14,454 nt of DNA from Desulfobacterales bacterium (GTDB taxonomy: Bacteria > Desulfobacterota > Dissulfuribacteria > Dissulfuribacterales > JAMONC01): the NCBI GenBank assembly GCA_027066725.1, contig JAMONC010000089.1, positions 1-14,454 on the forward strand, in the 5' to 3' direction. The translations under genes were made by a program, and so were the position numbers. This document shows positions 1-8,612 of the stretch, piece by piece (within the stretch, counting starts at the first letter, position 1; each line of letters opens with the position of its first letter). Below the pieces are notes generated by a model, which made no database searches, had not been told where the DNA came from, and saw nothing but the letters and a program-made list of their open reading frames with translations.

Positions 1-1
1 T

Positions 2-139
2 GAACCATATTCTCAACATATTGATGATCTTTCAAATAAATTAAATATGCCAGTTTCGAAAGTTGGCTCACTTTTAGTTCAACTTGAGCTTAAAGATATG
101 GTAGTTTCTCTACCTGGCCAAATGTATCAATTAAAATAG
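2..139 (+). CDS. dprA: DprA-like DNA processing protein, C-terminal fragment
   Basis: This reading frame is open from the window edge to a TAG at 137-139 and gives about 45 residues ending in LPGQMYQLK. The residues look like the small winged-helix domain at the C terminus of DprA (Smf), with a pattern of the type HIDDLSNKLNMPVSKVGSLL, then a leucine-rich helix and a closing LPG-x-x-Y. DprA loads RecA onto incoming single-stranded DNA during transformation and is also common in bacteria not known to be competent. The stop lies 10 bp before the topA start, so the two are probably co-transcribed; dprA next to topA is a familiar arrangement. The 5' part is outside the window. The call rests on a short domain and on context, so another winged-helix protein cannot be fully excluded. 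Confidence 0.7.
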   Translation, partial: EPYSQHIDDLSNKLNMPVSKVGSLLVQLELKDMVVSLPGQMYQLK

Positions 140-149
140 GAAGTATATT

Positions 150-2468
150 ATGGGTGCACAAACTAAAAATAAAACAATGGCAAAAGGACTTGTAATTGTA
201 GAATCTCCAACAAAGGCAAGAACTTTAAAGCGCTATCTTGGACGCTACTATGATGTTAAAGCATCAATTGGACACATTAAAGACCTTCCTAAAAATAGGT
301 TAGGGGTTGATATAGAACATGATTTTAAACCGGAATATACAATTATCCGTGGTAAGGGTAAGGTTTTAAAAGAACTAAAAGCAGCAGCTTCTAAGGTAGA
401 AGATATATATCTTGCTCCTGATCCTGATAGAGAAGGAGAGGCCATAGCTTGGCATATTGCAGAAGAACTTAAAAATAGGCGCAAAAAACAACGATTTCAT
501 AGAGTACTTTTTCATGAGCTTACAGAAAGAGCTATAAAAGAGGCTATGGCAAATCCTGGAGAGCTAGATAAGAACAAATTTGAATCACAACAAGCAAGAC
601 GCATACTTGATAGACTTGTTGGCTATGAAATATCCCCTCTTTTATGGGAAAAGGTAAAAAGAGGACTTTCTGCAGGTAGAGTTCAATCTGTAGCTGTACG
701 CCTTATATGTGATAGAGAAAAAGAGATAAGACAATTTGTTCCAGAAGAATATTGGACTATTGAAGCACTACTTAAAGCAAGCACACCTCCAAGTTTCAAA
801 GCAAAAGTACACACATATAAAAACAAAAAGATAGAAATAAAAAATAAAGAACAAGCAGATAAAATTGTCTCTGATCTAAAAAATGCTCAGTTTATTGTCT
901 CTAAAGTAGAAATTAAAGAAAGACGTCGGAATCCCCTTCCCCCCTTTATTACAAGTACAATGCAACAAGAGGCGGCAAGAAAGCTTAGATTTCCTGCAAA
1001 AAAAACAATGCAAATCGCTCAACAACTATATGAAGGTGTTGATCTTGGAGATGAAGGTCCAACAGGACTTATAACTTATATGCGTACAGACTCTACAAGA
1101 AGTGCACCAGAGGCAATCTCTGAGGCAAGAAATTTTATAAAAGAACACTTTGATGAAAAATTCTTGCCATCCAAGCCAAGAAGCTATAAAAAGGGAAATC
1201 TAGCACAAGATGCACATGAAGCAATCAGACCTACCTCTGTATATAGAACACCAGAGTCAGTAGCGCCCTTTTTAGATAAAGATCAACTTGCACTCTATAC
1301 ACTTATTTGGAAACGTTTTGTAGCTTCTCAAATGGCTTCTGCAATATTTGAACAAACAAGTGTAGACATAAACGCAGGAGATTATACTTTAAGAACAACA
1401 GGCACTGTGGAAAAATTCCCCGGTTTCTTAATTTTATACCAAGAAGCAAAAGAAGAAGAGAAAAAAAATGAAAAGGAAGAATTCCAGGGAAAAGATATTG
1501 AAGAAGGCTTAGGGATAATGCTACCACCCCTAAAAAAGGGAGAAAGACTCGAACTTGAAGACATTAATGCCAAACAACACTTCACTCAACCACCTCCTCG
1601 CTATAGCGAAGCTAGCCTTATAAGAGCGCTTGAAGAAAAAGGCATTGGTAGACCAAGTACATATGCAACCATACTTTCTACTATAAGAGAAAAAGATTAT
1701 GTAAGGCTAGAAAATAGCCGTTTTGTACCTACTGAACTAGGAATGCTTGTTACAGATCTTCTTGTAAAACACTTCCCTGAGATATTGGATGTAGGTTTTA
1801 CTGCAGAGATGGAACGAGAGCTAGATATGGTAGAAGAAGGACAAGTATCTTGGACAGAACTATTAAAGCGTTTTTATGGTCCATTTAATCAAAGACTAGA
1901 TGATGCCAGAAAACAAATGAAATCTATTAAGGCTTTAGGTGTAAATACAGAACTAAAATGTCCTAACTGTGGTTCTCCTTTAGTTATAAAATACGGGAAG
2001 ACAGGAGAGTTTCTTGCTTGTTCTTCTTATCCAAAGTGTAAATATACAAGTGATTTTATAAGAGACGAAAATGGTAATATAAAAATCTTGGAAAAAGAAA
2101 ATCAAAGTGTAGGTATATGTGAAAAATGTGGTAGACCAATGGTAATAAAGAAGGGGAGATTTGGAGAGTTTCTTGCCTGTTCTGGATATCCTGAGTGTAA
2201 AAATACAAAACCACTTACAACAGGAGTGCCTTGTCCTGAACCAGGGTGCACAGGAGAATTGGTAAAAAGAAGATCTAAAAGGGGGAAAATCTTTTATAGT
2301 TGTAGTAGATATCCAGAATGTAAATATGCAGTTTGGGATAAACCTGTTGCTAAGCCATGCCCTCTTTGTGGGTGGAAGATACTAGTAGAGGTCAATTCTA
2401 AAAAAGATGGACTGATTCTAAAATGCCCTGTTAAAGGATGTGGATATAAAGAAAAAAAGGATGAATAA
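150..2468 (+). CDS. topA: DNA topoisomerase I (type IA)
   Basis: The 772-residue protein relaxes negatively supercoiled DNA by cutting and passing one strand. The N-terminal Toprim domain shows the acidic residues Glu18 (in IVESPTKA) and the DPDREGE motif at 91-97, which bind magnesium. The catalytic tyrosine is Tyr310 in GLITYMRTDS. The C-terminal region from about Cys604 carries four consecutive cysteine zinc-ribbon units, each built on a C-x-x-C or C-x4-C pair followed by a second pair near SxYPxC; the last unit ends almost at the C terminus. Length is a little below the 865 residues of the E. coli enzyme. The start at 150 is preceded by AGGAAG with a 6-base gap. An alternative ATG at 177, in front of AKGLVIVE, has no such site, so the short N-terminal extension (MGAQTKNKT) is probably real. 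The gene follows the dprA-like fragment by 10 bp and converges on pheA. Confidence 0.97.
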   Translation: MGAQTKNKTMAKGLVIVESPTKARTLKRYLGRYYDVKASIGHIKDLPKNRLGVDIEHDFKPEYTIIRGKGKVLKELKAAASKVEDIYLAPDPDREGEAIAWHIAEELKNRRKKQRFHRVLFHELTERAIKEAMANPGELDKNKFESQQARRILDRLVGYEISPLLWEKVKRGLSAGRVQSVAVRLICDREKEIRQFVPEEYWTIEALLKASTPPSFKAKVHTYKNKKIEIKNKEQADKIVSDLKNAQFIVSKVEIKERRRNPLPPFITSTMQQEAARKLRFPAKKTMQIAQQLYEGVDLGDEGPTGLITYMRTDSTRSAPEAISEARNFIKEHFDEKFLPSKPRSYKKGNLAQDAHEAIRPTSVYRTPESVAPFLDKDQLALYTLIWKRFVASQMASAIFEQTSVDINAGDYTLRTTGTVEKFPGFLILYQEAKEEEKKNEKEEFQGKDIEEGLGIMLPPLKKGERLELEDINAKQHFTQPPPRYSEASLIRALEEKGIGRPSTYATILSTIREKDYVRLENSRFVPTELGMLVTDLLVKHFPEILDVGFTAEMERELDMVEEGQVSWTELLKRFYGPFNQRLDDARKQMKSIKALGVNTELKCPNCGSPLVIKYGKTGEFLACSSYPKCKYTSDFIRDENGNIKILEKENQSVGICEKCGRPMVIKKGRFGEFLACSGYPECKNTKPLTTGVPCPEPGCTGELVKRRSKRGKIFYSCSRYPECKYAVWDKPVAKPCPLCGWKILVEVNSKKDGLILKCPVKGCGYKEKKDE

Positions 2469-2526
2469 CTAAGTACTTAAATAATAGTATAAAACTTTTG
2501 GACACAGCACTATTAACTATTCTAGA

Positions 2527-3654
2527 CTACTTAATCTTTTCAGTCTGAGGAGGATCATAAATACCGTTTGCCATCTCTCCTTTAGGATAAGACCCAAGCC
2601 ATCTTAAAAATGTACAGCCTTTTTCTATCGCCTTGATACCTTCATTAACGACTGGATCATCAATGTGGCCTACAACATCTACATAAAATAAGTACCTCCA
2701 AGGTTCATTTTTAACTGGACGAGACTGAATTTTTGTAAGATTTATGCCTCTATTAGCAAGAGGCTCAAGAAGTCTAAATAAAGAGCCAGGCTTATCTTCA
2801 AGACTTAACAACAATGATGTCTTATCATTACCACTTGATCTAGGACAATTATGCCCTAAAACCAAAAACCTTGTAGTATTACCTTCATAATCTTCTATAC
2901 GTCTTGCTACTATTTGAAGATTATAGGTTCTTGCTGCAAGAGGACTTGCAATCGCTGCTATGTCTGAGTCTAAGGCTGCCCATTTTGCAGCTTGAGCTGT
3001 ACTTACTACCTCTTCAGTAGGTACTGCTGGAAGGTTTCTTTGTAACCAAATACGACACTGAGCAAGTGCGTGAGGATGGGAAAGTATTCTTTTAATCTTA
3101 TCTATCCTACCACTTTGATTCATTAAATAATGAGAAATAGGAAGATAAACCTCTCCACATACTTTTACATTAAAATCATATAAACCATCTAAAGTAAGAG
3201 CTACTGTACCTTCAACAGAATTTTCAACAGGGACAACTCCATAATCAACTCTGTTTCTTTCTACCTCTTCAAAGACCTCTGTTATACTACTAAAAGGTAA
3301 AAAATTAGGAGCATGTCCAAAAAATCTTGCTGCTGCCATGTGAGTAAATGTAGTCTCTGGTCCAAGGTAAGCCACATTAGCAGGTCTTTGGGCATTTCTA
3401 CAGGCAGATATTATTTCACTAAATATTACCTTTAGACCCGCTGGCGGGAATATATCCTGATTATTTTTAAGTATATGTTCTATTACCTCTTTTTCTCTAA
3501 CAAGATCAAGGGGCTCCTTTTTAGCCTGTGCCTTTGTCCTTCCTATTTCAACAGCAAGCTTAAGCCTTTCTTGAAGAAGCTTTACTAATTCTATATCTAT
3601 TTGATCTATTCTAGATCTTAGAGATTTTAACTTTTGAAATGTTTTATCATCCAT
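2527..3654 (-). CDS. pheA: Bifunctional chorismate mutase/prephenate dehydratase (P-protein)
   Basis: The 375-residue protein converts chorismate to prephenate and then to phenylpyruvate, the committed route to phenylalanine. Residues about 5-90 form an AroQ-type chorismate mutase helix bundle with the expected Arg13, Arg30 and Lys41 and a later VRE. Residues about 93-268 form the prephenate dehydratase domain, beginning YLGPE and ending with the catalytic-type NTTRFLVLG (TRF at 261-263). Residues about 279-358 form an ACT domain that normally binds phenylalanine for feedback inhibition. In this domain the usual ESRP motif reads QSRP (310-313) and the GALV-type loop reads GSLF (290-293), so the strength of feedback inhibition is uncertain. 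It is last in the minus-strand gene string, 34 bp after the merR-like gene, and shows no strong ribosome-binding site. An in-frame TAG 15 bp upstream makes this ATG the first available start. Confidence 0.95.
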   Translation of the reverse strand: MDDKTFQKLKSLRSRIDQIDIELVKLLQERLKLAVEIGRTKAQAKKEPLDLVREKEVIEHILKNNQDIFPPAGLKVIFSEIISACRNAQRPANVAYLGPETTFTHMAAARFFGHAPNFLPFSSITEVFEEVERNRVDYGVVPVENSVEGTVALTLDGLYDFNVKVCGEVYLPISHYLMNQSGRIDKIKRILSHPHALAQCRIWLQRNLPAVPTEEVVSTAQAAKWAALDSDIAAIASPLAARTYNLQIVARRIEDYEGNTTRFLVLGHNCPRSSGNDKTSLLLSLEDKPGSLFRLLEPLANRGINLTKIQSRPVKNEPWRYLFYVDVVGHIDDPVVNEGIKAIEKGCTFLRWLGSYPKGEMANGIYDPPQTEKIK

Positions 3655-3688
3655 ATCAGTATTTTTACTCTAGTTTAGAACTTAAAAA

Positions 3689-4084
3689 TTAGTTAAGAAA
3701 TTCGATCAAATCCAAAAGCTCTTTTCTTATCTCTTTTATTGTTTTAAAAAGTTTTATCTCTCTATCCTTTTCTGAAATAGAAGAAACAATAAACTCCTTA
3801 GAACTAAGATATTTCTCTATGTCCTCTATGCTTTGTATTTTAAGTTCTTTTAGTTTTTTTTTGGCTCCAGAAATAGTAAAGCCTTCTTTATAAAGCAAGT
3901 GACGTATCAACCTCACATAAGCAACATCAATTGCCCTATAAAGTCTCCTCCCAGAGATACGTCTAGGGCGTATCTCATCAAATTCTTTTTCCCAATATCT
4001 GAGTACGTGGGGCTCCAGCCCAATTTCTTTGCTAACCCTACCAATAGTAAAATATTTCGATTGCTTGGAGCTGGCCCCACTCAT
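3689..4084 (-). CDS. MerR-family transcriptional regulator
   Basis: The 131-residue protein has a MerR-type winged helix-turn-helix at its N terminus, about residues 11-80: YFTIGRVSKEIGLEPHVLRYW, then the wing with IRPRRISGRRLY and the following helices. The rest (about 85-131) is charged and helical and suits a short dimerisation coiled coil. There is no cysteine in the protein, so it is not a thiol-based metal or redox sensor of the MerR/CueR/SoxR kind, and no ligand-binding domain is present. Such small MerR-type genes commonly follow pheT and an IHF gene in Proteobacteria and relatives; their target is generally unknown, and none can be assigned here. The ATG at 4084 has an AAAGGAA about 12 bases upstream. 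The gene lies 57 bp after the ihfA-like gene and 34 bp before pheA, which makes co-transcription likely. Confidence 0.9.
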   Translation of the reverse strand: MSGASSKQSKYFTIGRVSKEIGLEPHVLRYWEKEFDEIRPRRISGRRLYRAIDVAYVRLIRHLLYKEGFTISGAKKKLKELKIQSIEDIEKYLSSKEFIVSSISEKDREIKLFKTIKEIRKELLDLIEFLN

Positions 4085-4141
4085 TTAACTAAAAATTCCT
4101 TTTCTGGAGCCTACCCTTTTTAAAAACTTTTCAAAAAACTC

Positions 4142-4432
4142 TCACTCTTCTGAATTTATAATCTTTTTAAGGGTACGGCTTGGATGAAATGCAACGGTTT
4201 TACGGCCTGCAATTATAATGGGAGAACCATCTGCTGGACTAATTCCTTTTCTCTCCTTCCTATCTACAGGCCTCCATGTCCCAAAACGGACAATCTTAAT
4301 CTCTTCACCATCTCTTAAAGCTGCCTTCATAAACTCAAAAACATCATTTACAAGTTGAAGGCTATTTCTAATAGAAAAACCTAGTTTGGAACTAACCTGT
4401 TCTGCGATCTCTCTTTTTGTAAGTGTACTCAT
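4142..4432 (-). CDS. ihfA: IHF/HU-family DNA-binding protein, IHF alpha-like
   Basis: This 96-residue protein belongs to the small DNA-bending HU/IHF family. It shows the N-terminal helical dimerisation part (TKREIAEQVSSKLGFS), a KIVRFGTW turn corresponding to the family FGxF signature, and a beta arm with a proline (ISPADG) at the place where the family inserts a proline between base pairs. The arm differs from the common GRNPKTGE sequence. The position directly after pheT is the classical one for ihfA, as in E. coli, and supports the alpha-subunit call; by sequence alone a divergent HU cannot be excluded. Its ATG abuts the pheT stop (TAA then ATG with no gap), which suggests translational coupling. 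An AGGG lies just inside the pheT end. Confidence 0.85.
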   Translation of the reverse strand: MSTLTKREIAEQVSSKLGFSIRNSLQLVNDVFEFMKAALRDGEEIKIVRFGTWRPVDRKERKGISPADGSPIIIAGRKTVAFHPSRTLKKIINSEE

Positions 4433-6940
4433 TTATGCCCTAAGCTCCGCCTTAAATTGATTTAATATAGAATCAACCAGTGGCTGATGCACTGAGTTGA
4501 TCTCCTCTTCAGTAAGAGTATGGTCTTTAGCTCTATATCTAAACCTAAGTCCTATACTCTTTTTCCCTTTAGGTATAGGTTTACCCGTATAGACATCAAA
4601 TATACATATTTCTTCTAATAACTCAATATCATTAGATTTTATAAAGTCTACTAAATCAAGAGCTGGGATATGACCATCTACTATAACTGCAATATCTCTT
4701 TCAACTGCTGGAAATCTCGGAATTGGCTTAAATACTATTTTTCTATCAATCCAATTTTCAAGAACAGACATGGATAAATCAAACACGAAAACAGAACTCT
4801 TTTCAATATCAAAATGTTTTAACACTGTTGGATTAATCTGACCAAGACTACCAATTAAATTCCCATTCAAATCAAAAAATTCTATAGAGGTCCCAGATAA
4901 ATAATATGGTTCAGTCATCGTATTCAATTTTATCTTCCAGCAATCCTGCCCACATATAGAGTCTAATAACTCTTCAACTGCTGCCTTTAAATCAAATAAA
5001 TCTATCTCTTCTTGAGGCCAAGCCCAGGATATAGGATATCTCTTTCCTGTCATAAGCCCACACACTCTTAATTCTTCATTAGGTAGACACTCTTTACCCT
5101 GATCTATAAAAACCTTGCCGATTTCAAATATTTTTATATCAAGATTTTTGTAAGAAATATTTTTAGCTGCGGTATTTAATAAACATGAAATAAGCTGTGT
5201 TCTTAATACCGAATGCTCCTCTGTTAATGGATTTTTTAAAGCCACCCATTTTAATCTTGGATCTTCCTTTTTAAAACCAAGTGCCTTTATATCCTTTGGA
5301 GAACAAAAACTATAAGATATTATCTCAGTTAATCCATAAGAATTTAAGACTTGCTGTACTTTCTCAATTAAACGTTCATGTTTGGAAATAGTAGCAGGAA
5401 CTAATTCTGCAACTGGCAAGGTAGTTTCTATATTGTCATAACCATAAAGTCTTGCAATTTCTTCTATAAGGTCAATGTCTTCTTTCAAATCACTGCGATA
5501 AGGAGGAGGATAGCAAATAATAGGCTCATCTCCATCAAGATTTATACTTTCCTCTTCCATCCCCATTCTAATGGAGAGAAGAAACTTAACCATCTCTTGT
5601 CTACTAAGCTCTGTACCTAGGACACGATTAACTTTTTTGGTATCTAAAGTAATAGGAGTTGGCTTAAATTTATTTGTATATATATCTATTGGTGGGCCAC
5701 AAGGCCTTGCAAGACAGTGTTGGACCATAAGCCCCATAGCCCTTTGAATACCAGGAAGGACCCCCTCAGGATCAACTGCTCTTTCAAACCTATATGAAGC
5801 CTCTGTATTCAATTTTAATTTTTTACGAGTAATTCTTACTTGAATAGGTTCGAAACATGCACTTTCTAAAAGAATCCTCTTTGTATCTTTTGTAACCTCA
5901 CTATCTAATCCCCCCATAACACCTGCAATTGCAACAGGCCTTTTTGCATCAGCAATAACAAGCATTCCAGCATCTAATTTTCTTTCTTTTCCATCTAAAG
6001 TAACTATTGTTTCCCCTTCTCTTGCACCTCGTACAATAATTTTATGGCCAGAAAGCTTATCAAGATCAAATGCGTGTAGAGGTTGGCCTCTTTCTAAAAG
6101 AACATAATTAGTAATATCAACTACATTATTTATAGGTCTCATACCACAGGCATAAAGTCTCCTCTTTATAAAAGAAGGAGAATCTGCGACCTTTATATCT
6201 TTAAGCACTAATCCACAATATCTAAAACAATGTTCCTTATCTTCTATCTCTATATCAATGGGTATTTCTTGTAAATTTTGAGCTTCCTTAACGCTTATTG
6301 AAGCACCAGCCCCTTCAGCCTTTTTACCTCTAGGCATTACAAGTCCCATTAATGCTATATAAAGATCATCTTTTAAAGGAAGCCTGTATATTGCGCTTAT
6401 CTCCCGAGCAACTCCAAGTACACTTAAACAATCTGGTCTATTAGGAGTAATTGACACCTCAAGGATCCAGTCCTCTAAACCCAAAAATTCTTTTAATAAC
6501 TGTCCAGGTTTAGGATCTTTTTCAGGATCTAACTCCATTAGGCCCCAACTATCGTCTCCCAGACAAAGCTCTTTTTCACTGGCAAGCATGGCTTCAGAGA
6601 CTACACCATGTATCTTCGTTTTTTCTATTCGCTTGCCACCAAGAAGCTCTGCTCCATCTAATACAACAGGGGCAAAGATACCAACTTTAGCATTTGGAGC
6701 ACCACATACTACTTGTAAAATCTTATCACCTATGTCTACCTTACAAAGTTTTAATTTAGTTGATTCTTCACTAATTGGTTCTGACTCCAATATCTTGCCA
6801 ACTACTACCTTGTTAAGATCGTTATATGCAGGCTCACAGCCCTCTATCTCAAGACCAGCCATTGTCAGATCATGAGATAGCTGTTCTACAGGGACATCAA
6901 AACGTACAAATTCTCTGAGCCATGATGTTAAGATCAACAT
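4433..6940 (-). CDS. pheT: Phenylalanyl-tRNA synthetase, beta subunit
   Basis: The 835-residue protein is the large subunit of the alpha2-beta2 PheRS, which charges tRNA-Phe. In order it shows the N-terminal WLREFV segment, an OB-fold tRNA-binding domain (about 40-150, including QVVCGAPN), the B3/B4 editing region (about 230-410, including RRLYACGMRPINNVVDITNY), the B5 domain with PPYRSDLKEDIDLIEEIARL, the catalytic-like module, and a C-terminal FDX-ACB anticodon-binding domain (about 742-834, from PIPRFPAVERDIAVIV). It is slightly longer than many relatives, mainly because of an extra segment near residues 195-225 (GLVMPRGKKAEGAGAS) between the OB domain and B3/B4. It starts 16 bp after pheS, with AAAGGA and AGGT just upstream of the ATG. 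Confidence 0.97.
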   Translation of the reverse strand: MLILTSWLREFVRFDVPVEQLSHDLTMAGLEIEGCEPAYNDLNKVVVGKILESEPISEESTKLKLCKVDIGDKILQVVCGAPNAKVGIFAPVVLDGAELLGGKRIEKTKIHGVVSEAMLASEKELCLGDDSWGLMELDPEKDPKPGQLLKEFLGLEDWILEVSITPNRPDCLSVLGVAREISAIYRLPLKDDLYIALMGLVMPRGKKAEGAGASISVKEAQNLQEIPIDIEIEDKEHCFRYCGLVLKDIKVADSPSFIKRRLYACGMRPINNVVDITNYVLLERGQPLHAFDLDKLSGHKIIVRGAREGETIVTLDGKERKLDAGMLVIADAKRPVAIAGVMGGLDSEVTKDTKRILLESACFEPIQVRITRKKLKLNTEASYRFERAVDPEGVLPGIQRAMGLMVQHCLARPCGPPIDIYTNKFKPTPITLDTKKVNRVLGTELSRQEMVKFLLSIRMGMEEESINLDGDEPIICYPPPYRSDLKEDIDLIEEIARLYGYDNIETTLPVAELVPATISKHERLIEKVQQVLNSYGLTEIISYSFCSPKDIKALGFKKEDPRLKWVALKNPLTEEHSVLRTQLISCLLNTAAKNISYKNLDIKIFEIGKVFIDQGKECLPNEELRVCGLMTGKRYPISWAWPQEEIDLFDLKAAVEELLDSICGQDCWKIKLNTMTEPYYLSGTSIEFFDLNGNLIGSLGQINPTVLKHFDIEKSSVFVFDLSMSVLENWIDRKIVFKPIPRFPAVERDIAVIVDGHIPALDLVDFIKSNDIELLEEICIFDVYTGKPIPKGKKSIGLRFRYRAKDHTLTEEEINSVHQPLVDSILNQFKAELRA

Positions 6941-6956
6941 GACCTAAATCCTTTAT

Positions 6957-7988
6957 CTAAAACTGATCTAAAAATCGGATATCGTTATCGTAGAAAAGTC
7001 GAATGTCATCAATGCTATATTTTAGCATTGCGATACGTTCTACACCTAAACCAAATGCAAATCCTGTAACTTCTTCTGGATCATAACCAACATTTCTAAA
7101 TACAGCAGGATGTACCATACCAGCCCCAAGGACCTCAAGCCAACCTGTATAACTACATACTCTACAGCCTTTCCCCCTACAATTTACACATTGAATATCA
7201 ACTTCTGCACTTGGTTCTGTAAATGGAAAATAACTTGGGCGAAAACGCACCTTAGTTTGAGCATCAAATATCTTATGTACAAATTGAGTAAGAGTACCTT
7301 TAAGCTGAGAAAAAGAAACATTTTTATCTACCATTAATCCTTCTACTTGGTGAAACATTGGAGTATGAGTAACATCAGAATCACATCTATAAACCTTGCC
7401 AGGAGCAATTATCCTGATTGGTGGCTTTTGAGCCTTCATAGTACGTATCTGAATAGGAGATGTATGGGTACGAAGAAGTATCTTGTCATCAATATAAAAG
7501 GTATCTTGCATATCTCTGGCAGGATGATTGGGTGGGATATTAAGCGCTTCAAAATTATAAAAGTCTTCCTCTACCTCAGGACCTTGAGCAATAGAAAATC
7601 CCATAGATTGAAATACACTACATATTTCACCCATGACCTTTGTAATTGGATGAAGTTTACCAATAATCTTTCTTCTACCAGGAAGAGATGGATCTACTAC
7701 ACCTTTAAGCCACCCAAGACCATCTTTATATAAAGAACGCTCGCTAGGACTAAAAGATTTTCCTTTTTCTTTTAAAAGGGAGTCTATCTCTTTTTTAGCC
7801 TTATTTAAAAGTCGCCCAATCTGGGGACGCTCCTCCTCAGACAAACTAGATAGTTTTTTAAAGGCCAAAGTTATCTCACCCTTTCTGCCCAAAAATTTCA
7901 CTCTTAAGGCATCCAGGGTTTTAGAGTCTTTGGCTTTTTCTATCTCCCTTTTAGCACGCTTTAATATGTCTTCTATTTCTTTATGCAT
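6957..7988 (-). CDS. pheS: Phenylalanyl-tRNA synthetase, alpha subunit
   Basis: The 343-residue protein is the catalytic subunit of PheRS, a class II synthetase. An N-terminal coiled-coil arm (about 1-85) is followed by the catalytic core: motif 2 with VYRCDSDVTHTPMFHQVEG (199-217), the FTEPSAEVD strand (256-264) and motif 3 GFAFGLGVERIAML (309-322) with the ATP-contacting Arg318. Between them lies a four-cysteine segment, Cys267, Cys270, Cys275 and Cys278, that looks like a zinc knuckle. E. coli PheS lacks it, but other bacterial PheS proteins have it. Its ATG lies inside the end of rplT, with an 8-bp overlap, so translation is probably coupled to L20 synthesis. There is no strong separate ribosome-binding site. 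Confidence 0.97.
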   Translation of the reverse strand: MHKEIEDILKRAKREIEKAKDSKTLDALRVKFLGRKGEITLAFKKLSSLSEEERPQIGRLLNKAKKEIDSLLKEKGKSFSPSERSLYKDGLGWLKGVVDPSLPGRRKIIGKLHPITKVMGEICSVFQSMGFSIAQGPEVEEDFYNFEALNIPPNHPARDMQDTFYIDDKILLRTHTSPIQIRTMKAQKPPIRIIAPGKVYRCDSDVTHTPMFHQVEGLMVDKNVSFSQLKGTLTQFVHKIFDAQTKVRFRPSYFPFTEPSAEVDIQCVNCRGKGCRVCSYTGWLEVLGAGMVHPAVFRNVGYDPEEVTGFAFGLGVERIAMLKYSIDDIRLFYDNDIRFLDQF

Positions 7989-8331
7989 TTTGAGCTATCT
8001 TAGTAAGACTTGAAAAAACTTCAGGCTCTGTAACAGCCAAATCAGCTAATACTTTTCTATCTAACTCTACACCAGCCTTTTTAAGTCCGCCCATAAATTT
8101 GCTGTATGAAATCCCATTTAATCTACATGCAGCATTAATCCTGGTAATCCAAAGCCTACGGTAGTTTCTCTTTTTTGTTTTTCTATCCCTATATGCATAT
8201 ACAAGACCACGCTCAACACTTTCTTTAGCCATCTTGTAACAACGATGGCGAGCGCCCCAATAACCTTTTGCCATCTTTAATATCTTTTTTCTACGCCTAC
8301 GAGCTTTAAAACCTCTTTTTACACGTGGCAT
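7981..8331 (-). CDS. rplT: 50S ribosomal protein L20
   Basis: The 116-residue basic protein matches L20 over its full length: a very basic N-terminal extension (MPRVKRGFKARRRRKK), the MAKGYWGARHR helix and the RRLWITRINAACR globular part. L20 binds 23S rRNA early in 50S assembly and in E. coli and Bacillus also represses its own operon by binding the mRNA. It follows rpmI by 37 bp with a GAGGAG site 8 bases before the ATG. Its last bases overlap the start of pheS. Confidence 0.98.
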   Translation of the reverse strand: MPRVKRGFKARRRRKKILKMAKGYWGARHRCYKMAKESVERGLVYAYRDRKTKKRNYRRLWITRINAACRLNGISYSKFMGGLKKAGVELDRKVLADLAVTEPEVFSSLTKIAQNA

Positions 8332-8368
8332 TTTATACTCTCCTCTTTATAAATATTTTTTATCTAGG

Positions 8369-8566
8369 TTAGAGATAAGGCATCATTCTATTTAATGTGG
8401 GGACCATTGTTTTAGAAACTACTTTTGCCTTTCTTAGACGTCTCTTACGTTTTCTAGTTTTGTGAGTAAGAAGGTGACTCTTACCTGCAGGGAAGTGTAC
8501 CAACTTCCCTTTAGCTGTCTTTTTAAAACGTTTTGCTGCTCCCCTTTTTGTCTTTATTTTTGGCAT
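8369..8566 (-). CDS. rpmI: 50S ribosomal protein L35
   Basis: The 65-residue, highly basic protein is full-length L35: MPKIKTKRGAAKRFKKTAKG at the start, then the HLLTHKTRKRKRRLRK block and a C-terminal MMPYL. L35 is a structural protein of the large ribosomal subunit. The ATG has a strong GAAGGAGA site 5 bases upstream. It lies between infC and rplT, the usual order for this operon. The 102-bp gap from infC holds a possible weak attenuator, described separately. Confidence 0.98.
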   Translation of the reverse strand: MPKIKTKRGAAKRFKKTAKGKLVHFPAGKSHLLTHKTRKRKRRLRKAKVVSKTMVPTLNRMMPYL

Positions 8567-8612
8567 AACTATCTCCTTCTTTCAAAAATCTTTCATAACA
8601 AAAAAAATCAGC

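Noticed and set aside
2469..2526. Possible terminator between convergent topA and pheA
   Set aside because: Only a 6-bp AATAGT/ACTATT repeat with a 20-base gap and a 10-base palindrome (2470-2479) are present, with no GC-rich stem or T run on either strand.
7110..7733. Two adjacent plus-strand open frames (75 and 128 codons) antisense to pheS
   Set aside because: They lie wholly inside pheS, have no recognisable domain and no ribosome-binding site that I can see, and their composition is what the reverse strand of an AT-rich gene gives.
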